From NCBI GenBank assembly GCA_023667265.1, contig JAMPAJ010000001.1, forward strand, positions 1,231,151-1,295,150: DNA of 64,000 nt, given 5' to 3'. Below, piece after piece: positions 1 through 9,167 of the stretch. Position 1 is the stretch's first letter; each line of letters begins with the position of its first letter. The notes beneath the pieces were generated by a model. That model did no database searches. It was given only the letters and a program-made list of their open reading frames with translations, and had not been told where the DNA came from. Source of the DNA: Alistipes sp. (GTDB lineage: Bacteria > Bacillota > Clostridia > Oscillospirales > Ruminococcaceae). Both the position numbers and the translations under genes were made by a program.

Positions 1-959
1 ACACCGACAACTACGCCCTTAACCTTCTCTCCTGTATGTATTTTTTTGAATGACTGATCGAGAGCCTCTGCAAAGTCGATCTCCTCATCCTGATTTGCTG
101 TGAGATTAATATTCTCTGTCATAGTGGTTTGTACCTCCTTGATTATATATGCCGGCGTTGATGCCCCGGCTGTTATGCCGATTTTGCCGGCACAGGGCAG
201 CTTCAAAGATGTCAGCTCTTCCGAATTTTCTATGTGATACGTTCTGCAATACCGGCTGCACACCTCGTACAGCTTCACTGTATTTGAGCTGTGCTTTCCG
301 CCGATAACGAGCATGACGTCGGAATTTTTTGCAAGCTCTGCCGCATCCGACTGTCTTGTGTCGGTTGCACTGCAAATTGTATCGAATATAACAATATCGG
401 GATCGTCCTTAGGAATCACCTTCAAACACTCTTCCCATACTACTATATTATACGTCGTTTGAGCCACAAATGCAAGCTTTTTTCCCAAAAAATTTTGATT
501 TTTTTCAAAAATCGCTTTTAGCTCAAAATTATCCTTAAAAACGATAAAATTTTGTTCACAATGACCGATGATTCCTTGAACTTCAGGATGGTTCACGTCA
601 CCAGCTATCAGGATCAGATAACCCTCTTTTGTCTTTTCATCAACGATCTTGTGTATCTTAGCCACAAAAGGACAGGTAGCGTCAAGCATACGGCAGCCCT
701 TTGCTTCAATTTTATCATAGACACCCCTGCCTATGCCGTGAGAGCGGATAACCACAGTCTCCTCCGTAAGAAGCTCGTCAACGTCCTCGATGACCCTTGC
801 CCCGCGCGCTTTCATGTCATTGACAACGTCGGTGTTGTGTATGATAGGTCCAAGAGTCGCCACGCTCTGGTTATGCTCTAATTCATTATACACCATTTTT
901 ACAGCTCTGTCAACCCCAAAGCAAAATCCTGCTGATTTTGCCACAGTAACACTATTCAT
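1..959 (-). CDS. ispH: IspH fused to ribosomal protein S1 (partial, runs off the window edge)
   Basis: 4-hydroxy-3-methylbut-2-enyl diphosphate reductase, the last step of the MEP isoprenoid pathway. Translating the minus strand from the ATG at 959 gives an IspH domain of about 285 residues. The three [4Fe-4S] cysteines are visible: SAGFCFGVDRA near residue 13, DATCPFV near 96 and FDTICSATDTRQ near 190, plus HSSNT and GASTPAYIIKEV at the domain end. The frame does not stop there: an acidic linker (TANQDEEIDFAEALDQS) leads into GEKVKGVVVGV, the start of an S1 RNA-binding repeat. This is the IspH-S1 fusion known in Clostridia; the remaining S1 repeats lie outside the window. The start overlaps the plsC stop by 8 bp, so the two are translationally coupled in the operon starting near 9942. 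Confidence 0.93.
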   Translation of the reverse strand, partial: MNSVTVAKSAGFCFGVDRAVKMVYNELEHNQSVATLGPIIHNTDVVNDMKARGARVIEDVDELLTEETVVIRSHGIGRGVYDKIEAKGCRMLDATCPFVAKIHKIVDEKTKEGYLILIAGDVNHPEVQGIIGHCEQNFIVFKDNFELKAIFEKNQNFLGKKLAFVAQTTYNIVVWEECLKVIPKDDPDIVIFDTICSATDTRQSDAAELAKNSDVMLVIGGKHSSNTVKLYEVCSRYCRTYHIENSEELTSLKLPCAGKIGITAGASTPAYIIKEVQTTMTENINLTANQDEEIDFAEALDQSFKKIHTGEKVKGVVVG

Positions 960-1584
960 TTTTCTCCTCCACGGCTGCTCCGACAACCTCCGGTTCGCCC
1001 TCGACAAGCCGCTTTATCTCTTCCATATATTTGTTTTTCAGCTTTACAAGCTGCCTGGGATTCGGATTTTCCGGGTCGTCAACATAGTCAGCCGGAAAAA
1101 TCGGCTCGCCGTACTTCACCGTGACTCTTGTGCGGAATTTCAGCTTTTCGCCGAAAACGACTCCCACCGGAATTATAGCCTTTCCCGACCTTACGGAAAT
1201 AACAGCCGCTCCGGAATGACCGCGATGCACCTTGCCGTCCTTTGACCGCGTGCCCTCCGGAAAGATCATTAGACTTCTGCCGTTTTCAAGCCGCTCAACA
1301 GCCGTATCAAGCACCGTCGCATCGCCCTTTCCCCGTGAGACCGGAAATGCTCCGAGAGACCGGATGAGCCAGGCGAAAAGCTTGTTTTTGAAAAGCTCCT
1401 CTTTAGCCATAAATGCGTACTTTCCCCTCGCTCCGCAGCCAACAAGTGGAGGATCGGCATTTGTGCGGTGATTCGAGGCGTAGATGACCTGCTCCTTTTT
1501 TGGGATATTCTCCCTGCCCTGGAATCTCAGGCGAAAGGAGATGTGAAAAGCTATCCACACCAATATTTTTGCCACGTAATACAT
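952..1584 (-). CDS. plsC: 1-acyl-sn-glycerol-3-phosphate acyltransferase
   Basis: Acylates lysophosphatidic acid to phosphatidic acid at the inner face of the membrane. The catalytic HX4D box is seen as NHRTNADPP near residue 40, and the phosphate-binding block as FPEGTRSKDG near 112. An N-terminal hydrophobic stretch (YYVAKILVWIAFHI) fits the usual membrane association, and 210 residues is a normal length. I place the start at the ATG at 1584 because TAGGTGAT lies 5 nt upstream; a GTG at 1593 is inside that ribosome site. Order cmk-plsC-ispH/rpsA is typical of Clostridia. Confidence 0.93.
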   Translation of the reverse strand: MYYVAKILVWIAFHISFRLRFQGRENIPKKEQVIYASNHRTNADPPLVGCGARGKYAFMAKEELFKNKLFAWLIRSLGAFPVSRGKGDATVLDTAVERLENGRSLMIFPEGTRSKDGKVHRGHSGAAVISVRSGKAIIPVGVVFGEKLKFRTRVTVKYGEPIFPADYVDDPENPNPRQLVKLKNKYMEEIKRLVEGEPEVVGAAVEEKNE

Positions 1585-1596
1585 ATATATCACCTA

Positions 1597-2256
1597 CTAT
1601 ATCCGTTCGCGGATAATTCTTGCTATTTCAGCCACAGCCTCGTCCAGGGACAGATTTGTGGAATCCACCAACACCGCGTCATCAGCCTGCTTCAGAGGAG
1701 CTGTCTCGCGATGCATATCCTGGTAGTCGCGCTTGATTATGTCGTCCAGTATTTCCTGATAAGTCGGACAGCCGGGCTTCTCCGAAAGCTCCTTATAGCG
1801 CCGTGAAGCCCTCTCCTCTGCGGAAGCCGTCAGGAAGATCTTAACATCTGCATCCGGAAGCACCACAGTGCCTATGTCTCTTCCGTCCATTATCACATTA
1901 TTTTCTCTCGCAAGCTTCTGCTGCAGATCGAAAAGCCGTGCCCTTACCGCAGGGACAGCAGAGGTCTTTGAAGCCGCCATGGAGATCTCGGGAGTTCTGA
2001 TAAGCTCCGAAACATCACGGTCTCCCAGATAGACACGCTGGACTCCATCAACGAATTTCAGCGAAACATCAGCATTTTTCACCTCAGCCGGAATATCCTC
2101 CTCAGAAACGCCCTTTTCCGTGAGATACAGCGCAACTGTACGATACATTGCGCCTGTGTCCACATATATATACCCAAGCTCTGCCGAGACCTTTTTTGCT
2201 ATAGTGCTCTTTCCAGCCCCGGCAGGGCCGTCTATAGCTATATTGACTGTTTTCAT
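1597..2256 (-). CDS. cmk: (d)CMP kinase
   Basis: Phosphorylates CMP/dCMP with ATP for nucleotide and phospholipid precursor supply. The P-loop IAIDGPAGAGKST is at the N-terminus, followed by the CMP-binding YVDTGAMYR block and the MDGRDIGTVV motif, with the LID-region arginines in EERASRRY. The length of 219 residues is standard. Two in-frame ATGs lie close together. The one at 2256 is 7 nt from AAAGGAG whereas the one at 2262 is only 1 nt from it, so 2256 is the likely start. The stop is 12 bp from the plsC start, in the same operon. Confidence 0.95.
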   Translation of the reverse strand: MKTVNIAIDGPAGAGKSTIAKKVSAELGYIYVDTGAMYRTVALYLTEKGVSEEDIPAEVKNADVSLKFVDGVQRVYLGDRDVSELIRTPEISMAASKTSAVPAVRARLFDLQQKLARENNVIMDGRDIGTVVLPDADVKIFLTASAEERASRRYKELSEKPGCPTYQEILDDIIKRDYQDMHRETAPLKQADDAVLVDSTNLSLDEAVAEIARIIRERI

Positions 2257-2276
2257 TTTCATGCTCCTTTATCATT

Positions 2277-3494
2277 TTATAAATATAAAGCTGCCGAATA
2301 TGCCGTTGAAAAGGCAATTTGCAGATTGAATCCGCCGGTATAGGCGTCCACGTCGATGACCTCACCGGCAAAGAAAAGACCAGGACATAGCTTTGACTCC
2401 ATAGTTCCGGGATTGATTTCCTTGACCGATACGCCGCCGCTGGTGATTATCGCCTCTTCAATGGGGCGAAATCCGGATATCCTGACCGGAAACGCTTTTA
2501 TCAGCTCTCCGAATTTCCGACGCTCCTCACGCGTAATTCCGTTCACCTTGCGATCCGGATCAATTCCCGAAAGCCGGATAATGACCGGGATAAGCTTAGC
2601 CGGCAGCAGCTTTCTTATACCGTTCCGGAAATCGCGGTTGAGATTTTCCGCGAAATCGCGCTTTATCCGCACATCCAGCTGTTCCGTCGAAAGTCCGGGC
2701 TTCAGGTCGATGACAAGTCTGTACCTGTTGGGCTGCATCTGACGGATATGGCTGCTTGCGCTGAGTACGAGAGGGCCGCTGACGCCGAAATGGGTAAACA
2801 GCATTTCTCCCAGCTCGCTGAAGATCAGCTTGTCGCCGTCGTAAAGCTGCGCAGTCACATTTCTCAGTGAAACTCCCATAAGCTCGGCGCAGAATCTGTC
2901 TCTGGAAACCAGCGGCACAAGACTTGGCTTCAGCTCAGTTACCGTATGTCCCGCTGACTCCGCAAAACGATATCCGTCGCCTGTTGAGCCTGTTCCGGGA
3001 TAGGATTTTCCTCCGCAGGCAACAAGCACGCTTCCGCTGCGATATTCCTTTCCGCCGGAGACGACGCCGCAGCACCTGCCGTCCTCCAGGATAAGCGAGG
3101 AAACCGGCTTTTTTATCAGTTTCACTCCGGTATTTTTCAATTCGCGCTCGAGAGCCGACACAATGTCCTCCGCCTTGTCGCTTACCGGGAAAACACGGTT
3201 TCCGCGCTCGGTTTTCAGCGGCACTCCCAACTCCTCGAAGAAGCTCATGGTCTCCTCTGCCCCGAACTGTGAAAACGCGCTGTACAGAAATCTTGAATTG
3301 ACCGGAATATTGCGCATATGCTCCTCTGATGCCGAATTGTTTGTAACGTTGCATCTGCCCTTTCCGGTTATGCGCAGCTTTCTTCCTATCCTGCTGCCGC
3401 TTTCAAACAGAAGCACGCTTTTGCCGTATCGCGCGGCAAAAATCGCAGCCATGCAGCCTGCCGCTCCTGCGCCTATTATAATAGTGTCCGTCAT
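2277..3494 (-). CDS. HI0933-family flavoprotein (BaiN/YhiN-like)
   Basis: NAD(P)/FAD-dependent oxidoreductase of the HI0933/YhiN group; the physiological substrate of most members is unknown. The dinucleotide-binding motif IIGAGAAGCMAA is at residues 6-17, followed by RIGRKLRITGKGRCNVTN, the family signature. The C-terminus has FFAGEVIDVDAYTGGFNLQ, where FAD is re-contacted. The length of 405 residues is usual. It begins right after the DUF3006 stop with an AGGCGG ribosome site. A second member of the same family lies at 25532-26779, so this genome carries at least two. Assigned to the family with confidence, not to a reaction. Confidence 0.88.
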   Translation of the reverse strand: MTDTIIIGAGAAGCMAAIFAARYGKSVLLFESGSRIGRKLRITGKGRCNVTNNSASEEHMRNIPVNSRFLYSAFSQFGAEETMSFFEELGVPLKTERGNRVFPVSDKAEDIVSALERELKNTGVKLIKKPVSSLILEDGRCCGVVSGGKEYRSGSVLVACGGKSYPGTGSTGDGYRFAESAGHTVTELKPSLVPLVSRDRFCAELMGVSLRNVTAQLYDGDKLIFSELGEMLFTHFGVSGPLVLSASSHIRQMQPNRYRLVIDLKPGLSTEQLDVRIKRDFAENLNRDFRNGIRKLLPAKLIPVIIRLSGIDPDRKVNGITREERRKFGELIKAFPVRISGFRPIEEAIITSGGVSVKEINPGTMESKLCPGLFFAGEVIDVDAYTGGFNLQIAFSTAYSAALYL

Positions 3495-3495
3495 A

Positions 3496-3711
3496 TCAGT
3501 TTCCGCCTTTGCTCAGAAGCCGTTTCATTCTGCTTGCAGCAGCTGCTCTCCGCTGCTCAGTAGTTTCCCTGTCAACTTCATAGCCTCCGTCGCAGGAGAC
3601 GAGCACATCGCCCTCCCGTACATCTGCCGGAAGCTCCGAGCGCGGTATATCCAGGAATCCGTCCTCCGTTTCGACTACCGCGATATCTCCCTCAAATCTG
3701 TCGATTATCAT
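3496..3711 (-). CDS. DUF3006 domain protein
   Basis: A 71-residue protein starting MIIDRFEGDIAVVE and containing DIPRSELPADVREGDVL, the pattern of DUF3006, a short beta-rich domain of unknown function. Its start overlaps the stop of the preceding MBL hydrolase as ATGA (4 bp), so the two are translationally coupled. DUF3006 genes are often found next to ComEC-like MBL hydrolases, as here, suggesting an accessory role to that enzyme. The C-terminus is basic (RRAAAASRMKRLLSKGG), as could suit nucleic-acid contact; this is inference. Confidence 0.82.
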   Translation of the reverse strand: MIIDRFEGDIAVVETEDGFLDIPRSELPADVREGDVLVSCDGGYEVDRETTEQRRAAAASRMKRLLSKGGN

Positions 3712-4676
3712 GCTGCGCTCCTTTCCGTGCTGACGCTGATATTATCGCCGTCGGTCGTTATTACCACAGTTCCGCACAAGTCAGTCCTGTATATTTTATC
3801 CGTATATTTCTCCAGCTTTTCGACAGTCACATCATGAGGGTGTCCATAGGAATTGCCCTCGCCGCAGGAGATCACGGCATAATCCGGTGAGATCGCCTCC
3901 AGAAATTCCTCGCTGCTCGATGTATCGCTTCCATGATGACCTGCTTTGTAAACGTCGATATGCCGCAGCGGATAATTCTCCAGTATCTGCTTCTCAACCT
4001 GCTTTTCCGCGTCGCCTGTGAAAATAAAGCTTCTTTCACCGTACCGCAGGATAATTCCCACAGAATAATTATTTGTGTTGCTGTACTTCTCCCCGATCGG
4101 AGCTATGACCTCCCACTGTGCGTCTCCGAAGGGCACTTTCATGCCAAGCTCCGCCTCGGTGATGTTCAGTTCCTTCTCCTCAGCCGCATTGAGAAAACGC
4201 TCGAAATATTTCGTGGTCGGGAAATCCTCGTCGGCAAGGTGAGGCATAATAAATTCTCCTATATCAAACTCCTGCACAACTGCCGCCATTCCGCCCATAT
4301 GGTCTGAATGTGGATGCGTGCCTATGACATAGTCCAGCGTTTCCACGCCCTGCTCATGAAGATATGCGCAGACCGTATCTCCCTGTGAGACCTCGCCGCT
4401 GTCAATGAGCATATTCTTGTCTCCGCAGGAAATATAAATTGCGTCTCCCTGTCCCACGTCGATATAATGCACCGAAAGACTTCCGTTTTCCGGCTTCGCC
4501 TGCTTATATGTAAGGCATGAGAAGATTGCCATAACAGCAATTGATAAAACCAGCCATATCAGCCATTCCTTCGATTTTTTCGCTGATTTTTTCCTCCTGC
4601 TTGTTTTTGAGACCGTCCCGAGCTGCCTTTTTGCCGTGCTCCGTGAACCTCCCGACCTGCTTTGCTTTTTTGCCAT
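3708..4676 (-). CDS. Membrane-anchored ComEC/Rec2-like MBL-fold hydrolase
   Basis: Metallo-beta-lactamase-fold hydrolase resembling the extracellular domain of ComEC. A Lys/Arg/Ser-rich N-terminus of about 40 residues is followed by one membrane segment (WLIWLVLSIAVMAIFSCL). The MBL domain follows: VHYIDVGQGDAIY, then GTHPHSDHMGG (metal ligands), FTGDAEKQ and KAGHHGSDTS. The predicted topology puts the hydrolase outside the cell. It lacks the ComEC channel domain, so it is a stand-alone nuclease- or phosphodiesterase-like enzyme rather than a DNA channel. The start at 4676 is the only ATG before the membrane segment and has GGTGAC upstream. It lies inside the ygiQ-like gene, giving an unusual 118-bp overlap. 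Confidence 0.85.
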   Translation of the reverse strand: MAKKQSRSGGSRSTAKRQLGTVSKTSRRKKSAKKSKEWLIWLVLSIAVMAIFSCLTYKQAKPENGSLSVHYIDVGQGDAIYISCGDKNMLIDSGEVSQGDTVCAYLHEQGVETLDYVIGTHPHSDHMGGMAAVVQEFDIGEFIMPHLADEDFPTTKYFERFLNAAEEKELNITEAELGMKVPFGDAQWEVIAPIGEKYSNTNNYSVGIILRYGERSFIFTGDAEKQVEKQILENYPLRHIDVYKAGHHGSDTSSSEEFLEAISPDYAVISCGEGNSYGHPHDVTVEKLEKYTDKIYRTDLCGTVVITTDGDNISVSTERSAA

Positions 4677-6511
4677 GACCTGTCACCATCCTTTGAAGCC
4701 CTTTTCCGGCTGTCTGCCGCCGTATCGTTTACAAGGCATCCCGGCGCTGTTCCGATAAGGTCGAAACGCCCCGCCTTTTTAAGCGCCTCCAGCACAAGAT
4801 CTTTGTTCTGGGGTCGGAAATACTGGAGCAGCGCTCTCTGCATCGCCTTTTCCTTCGGAGTTTTCGGCACATACACCTTTTCCATAGTATACGGGTCAAG
4901 CTCCGTGTAGAACATACTTGTTGAGATCGTTCCCGGCGTGGGATAGAAGTCCTGCACCTGCTCCGGACGTATCTTGTTATCCCGAAGGAAAATCGCAAGC
5001 TCAACCGCCTCGCTCAGCGTGCTTCCGGGATGTGAGGACATGAGATATGGAACAAGATACTGCTCCTTCCCTATACCCTTTGTAATTTCATAAAAACGCT
5101 TCTGGAAAGCCTTGTAAGCCTCGATATGCGGTTTTCCCATTTTATCAAGCACCACCGCCGAACAATGCTCCGGCGCGACCTTGAGCTGTCCGCTTACATG
5201 ATATTTTATCAGCTCACGGATAAACTCGTCATTTTTATCCTCCATAAGGTAATCGTATCTTATTCCCGAGCGGATAAAAACCCTCTTGACGCCGTTCACC
5301 TTGCGTATCTTCCGCAGAAGAGCGAGATATTCCCTGTGATCCGCCTTCAATGCCGGACAAGGCGTGGGCGCAAGACATTTTTTTCCCATACACAGTCCCT
5401 TTTCAAGCTGCTTTTCACAGGATGTATGCCGGAAATTCGCCGTCGGACCTCCTACATCGTGGATATATCCTTTGAAATCCGGCATTTTCGTTATCCTATC
5501 CGCCTCTGCAAGAACCGACTCCTCGCTCCGGACGGTTACGCGTCTGCCCTGATGAAGAGCGATCGAACAGAAGTTGCAGTAGCCGAAGCAGCCGCGGTTG
5601 TGGGTAATTGAAAACCGCACCTCTTCGATCCCAGGAACACCGCCCTCCGCCTCATATGACGGGTGATAACGCCGGGTATACGGCAGGCTGTAGATATAAT
5701 CCAGCTCCTCTGTCGTAAGGCTCTTAGCCGGAGGATTCTGCACAAGCATCATTTTTCCGTGACGCTGGATTATAGTCTTGCCGTAGACCTCGTCCTGCCA
5801 GTCGTACTGTATCCTTGTCGCCTTTGCATATTCTCTCTTGCTCTCGCGAACCTGCTCCAGAGACGGACACTGTGCCGCTCCGAGAGGCGTATTCACAGGC
5901 TCTGTCATGTAACACGTTCCGCGTATATCATGAATATCATGTATATTCTCTCCTGCCGCAAGACGGCTGCAAAGCTCCTGTATCTGGTGCTCGCCCATGC
6001 CGTACATGAGAATATCTGCGCCGCTGTCCGCCAGAATAGACGGACGAACACAGTCGTCCCAGTAGTCATAATGTGCAAACCGGCGGAGAGAAGCCTCCAG
6101 TCCGCCTATCGCCAGCGGCACGTCCCCGAAATATTCGCGGATCTTCTGACAATACACGATAACGGCTCTGTCCGGACGTTTTCCAGCCTTTCCGCCGGGA
6201 GAGTATGCGTCGTCGGAACGCTTTCTCTTAGCCGCCGTATAGTGAGCCACCATTGAGTCGATATTTCCGGAGGTCACAAGAAAAGCATATTTCGGCGCGC
6301 CGAATCTGCGGAGATCCCGGTCGCTGTGCCAGTCCGGCTGCGATATGATGCCAACGGTAAAGCCCATCGCCTGGATAAGACGCGTAACGATCGCCGCCCC
6401 GAAGCTGGGGTGGTCAACGTAGGCGTCGCCTGTTACGTAGATAAAATCAAATTGTTCGATTCCAAGCTTCTCCATTTCCCGTTTTGAAACCGGTATAAAC
6501 TCATCGTACAT
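4559..6511 (-). CDS. YgiQ-family radical SAM protein
   Basis: Radical SAM enzyme of the YgiQ (UPF0313) family; the substrate is unknown. The [4Fe-4S] site NRGCFGYCNFC lies around residue 310-320, preceded by a B12-binding-like N-terminal half (VTGDAYVDHPSFGAA). It is followed by family blocks such as RVFIRSGIRYDYL, KVAPEHCS and QVQDFYPTPGT. GAGGTG upstream supports the start at 6511. The core ends near residue 600. The last 45 residues are an Arg/Lys/Ser/Gln-rich low-complexity tail that overlaps the start of the next gene in another frame. Tail length varies in this family, so the tail may be a by-product of read-through rather than a functional domain. Confidence 0.9.
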   Translation of the reverse strand: MYDEFIPVSKREMEKLGIEQFDFIYVTGDAYVDHPSFGAAIVTRLIQAMGFTVGIISQPDWHSDRDLRRFGAPKYAFLVTSGNIDSMVAHYTAAKRKRSDDAYSPGGKAGKRPDRAVIVYCQKIREYFGDVPLAIGGLEASLRRFAHYDYWDDCVRPSILADSGADILMYGMGEHQIQELCSRLAAGENIHDIHDIRGTCYMTEPVNTPLGAAQCPSLEQVRESKREYAKATRIQYDWQDEVYGKTIIQRHGKMMLVQNPPAKSLTTEELDYIYSLPYTRRYHPSYEAEGGVPGIEEVRFSITHNRGCFGYCNFCSIALHQGRRVTVRSEESVLAEADRITKMPDFKGYIHDVGGPTANFRHTSCEKQLEKGLCMGKKCLAPTPCPALKADHREYLALLRKIRKVNGVKRVFIRSGIRYDYLMEDKNDEFIRELIKYHVSGQLKVAPEHCSAVVLDKMGKPHIEAYKAFQKRFYEITKGIGKEQYLVPYLMSSHPGSTLSEAVELAIFLRDNKIRPEQVQDFYPTPGTISTSMFYTELDPYTMEKVYVPKTPKEKAMQRALLQYFRPQNKDLVLEALKKAGRFDLIGTAPGCLVNDTAADSRKRASKDGDRSWQKSKAGREVHGARQKGSSGRSQKQAGGKNQRKNRRNG

Positions 6512-6523
6512 TTTTTCACCTCT

Positions 6524-9121
6524 TTATGCCTGATTGTCAAGCATTCTCATTTTCCATTCGTCAAACTGCATCTTGGACATAATGACCTTTCTCGGCTTTG
6601 CGCCCTCGGTAGGTCCGACAATTCCGCGTTCCTCCATATCATCCATGATACGGGACGCTCTTGCATAGCCCAGCTTCAGCTTTCTCTGGAGCAGCGTTAT
6701 GGATATCTGTCCGAGATTTACAGCTACCTCCGCTGCCTTCACCAGGTATTCCTCGTCGCTTCCGGCCTCGATAACGCCGTCAATTCCGCCGCCGTGGTCT
6801 CCCTTGCCCTGGGGCATGAAATTCTCCACAGCGTCAATGATGCTGTTGTCGTATGTGCTCTGTACCTGAGAACGAATGAAATTCAGCGTCTCATTGATAT
6901 CCTTGTTTGAAGCGAAGCAGCCCTGAACACGAATTGGCTTGCTTGTTCCTATAGGCATATACAGCATATCGCCGTTGCCAAGCAGCTTATCCGCGCCAGC
7001 CATATCAATAATAGTTCGTGAATCCACCTGGGACTTAACGGAAAGCGCGATACGGCTCGGGATATTCGCTTTGATAAGACCGGTTATAACGTCGGTGGTA
7101 GGACGCTGAGTTGCAACGACAAGATGTATTCCTGCTGCTCGTCCCATCTGTGCCAGACGGCATATGGAGTCCTCGACGTCCTTTCCGGCAACAAGCATCA
7201 TATCCGCAAGCTCGTCAATAAATATGACTATCTGCGGCATATGCGGAACATCCTCGTCCTCGTCCGCTATTTCATTATAAGAACGCAGGTCGTTTGCACC
7301 TATATCCGCAAATGTGTTATACCTGCGCATCATCTCATTTACCGCCCAGTTAAGAGCGCCGGCAGCCTTTTTCGCCTCGGTGACGATAGGAATAAGCAAA
7401 TGGGGCGTTCCCTCAAACACCTTGAACTCAACGACCTTCGGGTCGATCAGGATTATCTTGACCTCGTCGGGAGTCGCTTTATAGAGGATACTCATGATAA
7501 TGGAACGCGTGCAGACGGATTTTCCCGAGCCTGTTGTTCCAGCTATAATGACGTGAGGCATTTTCGTGATATCGCCGATAATGGCATTTCCCGTGATATC
7601 CTTTCCGACGGCAAAGGTAAGCTTGCTCTGTGCGCTGCGGTATTCCTGGGTCGACAGCATCTCGCGGATAGTAACGGTATCCTTGTTGATGTTCGGCACT
7701 TCGATACCCACCGCCGCTTTACCTGGAATAGGCGCTTCGATACGAACGCCCTGCGCCGCAAGACTTAGAGCAATGTCGTCCTCAAGTCCCTTTATCTTGG
7801 AGACCTTTACGCCCGCTCCGGGCTGGATCTCATAACGCGTTATGGACGGTCCGCGGTAGATGCTCTTGATCTTTACCTCTACGCCGAAGCTTTTCAGTGT
7901 GTTGACGATGATATCAGCCTTTTCACGCATTTCCGCAGCCGCCTGAGCGCTGTTGGAATTTATATCCGGAGGCGTAAGCAGGTCAAGTCCCGGAAGAATA
8001 TACAGCGGAAGCTGCGGCTCTTCCTTCTTTTCCTCTTTTTTGATTCCGAAGGCCGCTTCATCCTGCTTCGCCTTTTTCTCAGCGGCACGTGTGATAAGCG
8101 CGTCAAGCTCCGGATCATCGTCGCCTTTTTTCTCCTCAGCAGACTTCTCGTCCGGGATAGGCACATCGAAAAGCCGGCTGAACTCGTACTGCTCCTCCGA
8201 CTGCTCAGCAGTTTTCTCAGCAGGCTCTGCACTATCAAGCAGACCGTATATGGGCAGGTCTATGGAATCCTCACGGCTGTTCACCATTTCGATCGCCTCG
8301 ATGTCCTCGTCAAAGGAGCGCTTTTCCATTTCGTCCTCGTCCTCTTCAACATAAAAGGCGTCCTCGAAATCGCCTCCCATAAACACATTATGTATGCCGG
8401 AAAGACACTGTCCGATGAAGATAAACGGCTTTGCAAGAAGCTTCAGAAAATCAAAAATATCCTTTCCTGTCAGCAGCAGCACCGACACAAAGATCAGCAG
8501 CGCTATCACGATACTTGCGCCGAGCCTGCCCAACATACGCAGCAGAACTCCTGCCAAAAGCATACTTATCACGCCGCCGCCCTTGAAATTAACTCCGTCT
8601 TTATAGAGAAGCGAAATATTTTTCTTCACTCCATATCCCGGCAGATCCCCGACCAGAAAGATCTGCACCGCCGAGGACAGCGTGATAACAAACAGAACCA
8701 TAAGCCACATATATTTTTTTCTGCTCTCGCTGCGTTTTCCGATCAGTATCGACGACGCTATTATCGCCGAGGGTACAGAAATTGCCGTCACGCCGAAAAC
8801 GCCCAGCATCCAATGATGTATCGCTCTCCAGCCGTCCGCGCCCTTGAAAAGTACAACGAGCGCGAAAAATACGCCTATGGCAAAAAGCAGTACCGAGACT
8901 ATCCTTGCGGTCTCCTGATCCTCTCGCTCAAATTCCTCTTCAAGCGGATCTGTTTCAGCAGCCGGAGCAGCTTTCTGCTTTTCAACCGTTTCAACAGTCT
9001 CCTGGTTGATCTCTTCATTCTGCGCAGCAGACTTTTTTCTTCGTTTCGGCTTGCCGCTGCTTGTAAAATCCTCGTCTCTGAAATCCGCTCCCATGGGCGC
9101 TTTTTTTCCTCTGCCTGCCAT
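6524..9121 (-). CDS. ftsK: FtsK/SpoIIIE DNA translocase
   Basis: Septal ATP-driven DNA pump for chromosome segregation. The 865 residues begin with a basic stretch and about four membrane segments (residues 75-215). An acidic Glu/Asp-rich linker follows, then the motor: IIAGTTGSGKSVCTRSII (Walker A, near 535), IVIFIDELADMM (Walker B) and VVATQRPTTDVITG. The C-terminal gamma winged-helix domain (SITLLQRKLKLGYARASRIM) reads KOPS/SRS-like polar sequences. CGGAGGAACA precedes the ATG at 9121. It lies directly downstream of a TepA-like gene, the arrangement also seen next to spoIIIE in Bacillus. Whether it acts in division, sporulation or both cannot be told from sequence. Confidence 0.96.
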   Translation of the reverse strand: MAGRGKKAPMGADFRDEDFTSSGKPKRRKKSAAQNEEINQETVETVEKQKAAPAAETDPLEEEFEREDQETARIVSVLLFAIGVFFALVVLFKGADGWRAIHHWMLGVFGVTAISVPSAIIASSILIGKRSESRKKYMWLMVLFVITLSSAVQIFLVGDLPGYGVKKNISLLYKDGVNFKGGGVISMLLAGVLLRMLGRLGASIVIALLIFVSVLLLTGKDIFDFLKLLAKPFIFIGQCLSGIHNVFMGGDFEDAFYVEEDEDEMEKRSFDEDIEAIEMVNSREDSIDLPIYGLLDSAEPAEKTAEQSEEQYEFSRLFDVPIPDEKSAEEKKGDDDPELDALITRAAEKKAKQDEAAFGIKKEEKKEEPQLPLYILPGLDLLTPPDINSNSAQAAAEMREKADIIVNTLKSFGVEVKIKSIYRGPSITRYEIQPGAGVKVSKIKGLEDDIALSLAAQGVRIEAPIPGKAAVGIEVPNINKDTVTIREMLSTQEYRSAQSKLTFAVGKDITGNAIIGDITKMPHVIIAGTTGSGKSVCTRSIIMSILYKATPDEVKIILIDPKVVEFKVFEGTPHLLIPIVTEAKKAAGALNWAVNEMMRRYNTFADIGANDLRSYNEIADEDEDVPHMPQIVIFIDELADMMLVAGKDVEDSICRLAQMGRAAGIHLVVATQRPTTDVITGLIKANIPSRIALSVKSQVDSRTIIDMAGADKLLGNGDMLYMPIGTSKPIRVQGCFASNKDINETLNFIRSQVQSTYDNSIIDAVENFMPQGKGDHGGGIDGVIEAGSDEEYLVKAAEVAVNLGQISITLLQRKLKLGYARASRIMDDMEERGIVGPTEGAKPRKVIMSKMQFDEWKMRMLDNQA

Positions 9122-9167
9122 TGTTCCTCCGAAAACCCGGACAGCTCCGGTAATTTCCGGATTTGTC

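Noticed and set aside
3933-4307. Plus-strand open frames opposite the minus-strand operon (also many elsewhere)
   Set aside because: They lie antisense to genes with clear family motifs, lack ribosome sites and show no recognisable domains.
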